From: Candidatus Melainabacteria bacterium
Lineage (GTDB): Bacteria; Cyanobacteriota; Vampirovibrionia; Obscuribacterales; Obscuribacteraceae
NCBI GenBank assembly: GCA_027451745.1
Contig: DAIDIP010000027.1
Location: 1-34,323 of the forward strand
Reading direction: 5' to 3'
Length of the DNA: 34,323 nt
Shown here: positions 33,615 to 34,323 of the stretch, piece after piece
Numbering within the stretch: the first letter of the stretch is position 1
Layout of the letters: every line of letters begins with the position of its first letter
Notes under the pieces: model-generated
Database searches by the model: none
What the model saw: only the letters and a program-made list of their open reading frames with translations
Told to the model about the DNA's origin: nothing
Program-made: the position numbers and the translations under genes

Positions 33615-34082
33615 TTATGCCTGTTGCGATGATTTCAGTTGGCATCTTTGTTCAAAATACGCTTGATAAACAATAGCCATGGTTACAACAAAGCATCCTA
33701 TCATTGCAGTTGCTGATGGATATTCGCCAAGAGCGAGAAGAGTCCAAACGGCTGTTAACACCGGATCAAATAATCCCAAAATAAGGGCGCGAAAGACTGG
33801 AACATATTTGATACCTATAGTGTACAGAACATCCGGTATCCCCCATGGAATTATGCCCAGAAGAACTAAAAAGAACAATTCGTGCAGCGGTGGTATGTTG
33901 CTTTGCAGTAATGACAGAACTATAAATGGTAAGCCAATTATAGTCATTAACAAATTGGCAAGGATTACGTTTTTGAGAGCACCAAAACCAGATGTGTCCT
34001 GCTGAACCCTAACTCCAAGACAAATCTGATCTATGGTAAACGTCAATCCACAAAAGAGTCCTAATGGGACATTAACAAAATT
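33615..34082 (-). pseudogene. C-terminal half of an EamA permease, cut by an insertion sequence
   Basis: About 150 codons encode a second EamA repeat: NVPLGLFCGLTF, then helices ANLLMTIIGLPFIVLSLL, FLVLLGIIPWGIPDVLYTIG, VFRALILGLFDPVLTAVWTLLALGE and IGCFVVTMAIVYQAYF. A full EamA protein has two such repeats (about 290 residues). The first repeat is missing: the frame meets an in-frame TGA at 34085-34083 where transposase-side sequence begins. The TTG or GTG-type starts inside the fragment are probably not used. It is AT-rich, unlike the EamA at 11862. Confidence 0.75.
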
Positions 34083-34148
34083 TCAGGCCAAATGATGGCA
34101 AAAAGATCATACTGGGCGGTTGTTACCTGTAGCACCACCGGTGGGATC

Positions 34149-34323
34149 ATGAAAGAAACAGTTCCAGAAGCGATGCCAAAATTTTTTGAATCTTTTTGCA
34201 GTAAATTCGAGGATGTACTGGGTCGGGAAGCCCAGCGAAGAAATTTCCGGATGTATTTAGCTGGTTTGCTAGGTGACAGTGAACGTAAAAACATTTGGGC
34301 AATGGCTGAGGGCACTGTAGAAG
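34149..34323 (+). mobile_element. Start of an IS701-like transposase, truncated by the window edge
   Basis: The plus-strand frame open to the window end encodes MKETVPEAMPKFFESF..., then GREAQRRNFRMYLAGLLGD and SERKNIWAMAEG, matching the N-terminal region of IS701-family DDE transposases (FxxxF...R....YLxGLL....RKN...AE). The frame is open back to 34092, but the ATG at 34149 is the likely start. The left end of the element should lie between about 34082 and 34149, next to the severed EamA fragment. No terminal repeat could be confirmed because the right end is outside the window. Confidence 0.75.

Noticed and set aside
34061-34315. 84-aa minus-strand ORF at the right edge
   Set aside because: It is opposite the transposase frame, which has recognisable IS701 motifs; the minus frame has none.

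Overview
This is a bacterial chromosomal segment of about 34 kb. Most of it is moderately AT-rich and densely packed, with short intergenic gaps, ATG/GTG/TTG starts and recognisable AGGAG-type ribosome binding sites. No marker gene (ribosomal protein, rRNA, intact tRNA) is present, so I cannot place the organism. Content and base composition would fit an environmental lineage with an elaborate cell surface; basal Cyanobacteriota-like groups are one possibility, held with low confidence.

Layout. (1) 1-2470 is GC-rich and holds two leftward genes: an unrecognised 163-aa protein and an HD-domain protein. (2) 2448-3197 is AT-rich, gene-free, and has a large palindrome. (3) 3198-4435 is a second GC-rich patch: one GT4 glycosyltransferase with a strong terminator. 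(4) 4577-11501 is AT-rich: a GH31 glucosidase, a coupled pair of a degenerate PNP-like protein and a purine nucleoside phosphorylase, and an M1 aminopeptidase carrying a histone-H1-like lysine-rich tail. (5) 11780-13205 is a third GC-rich patch: an EamA permease, a possible small ORF and two terminators. (6) 13313-18025 holds two paralogous GT-C-like membrane proteins on either side of an inverted DUF2142-like membrane protein. (7) 18171-30376 is a surface-glycan region: glycine-zipper protein, FdtB-like aminotransferase, FdtA-like ketoisomerase, GNAT-fold acyltransferase, NeuD/PglD-like acyltransferase, methyltransferase, beta-propeller glycosidase-like protein, FkbM methyltransferase, a GT61 protein with ten tandem repeats, a GT2 and a PhyH dioxygenase. 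(8) 30634-34323 is a mobile/defence edge: MntA with a broken HepT, a 3' fragment of tRNA-Asp that looks like an integrase attachment site, an XRE-ImmA/PIN(DUF4411) pair, the C-terminal half of an EamA permease, and the start of an IS701-like transposase.

How the genes fit together. The core of region 7 looks like synthesis of a dTDP-3-amino-3,6-dideoxyhexose (keto-isomerisation, transamination, N-acylation). Methyltransferases and glycosyltransferases there could then build or decorate a surface polysaccharide, and the membrane GT-C/DUF2142 proteins could act on lipid-linked sugars. The first steps (RmlA/RmlB) are not in the window.

The most interesting signals are the tRNA-Asp remnant flanked by oppositely oriented paired octamers (TGTARGCA-N3-TGTARGCA), the exact internal deletion that removes the HepT active site, the catalytic/degenerate PNP gene pair, the lysine-rich tail on an M1 peptidase, and three GC-rich gene-plus-terminator patches embedded in AT-rich DNA. 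I did not find a clearly new multi-gene system.
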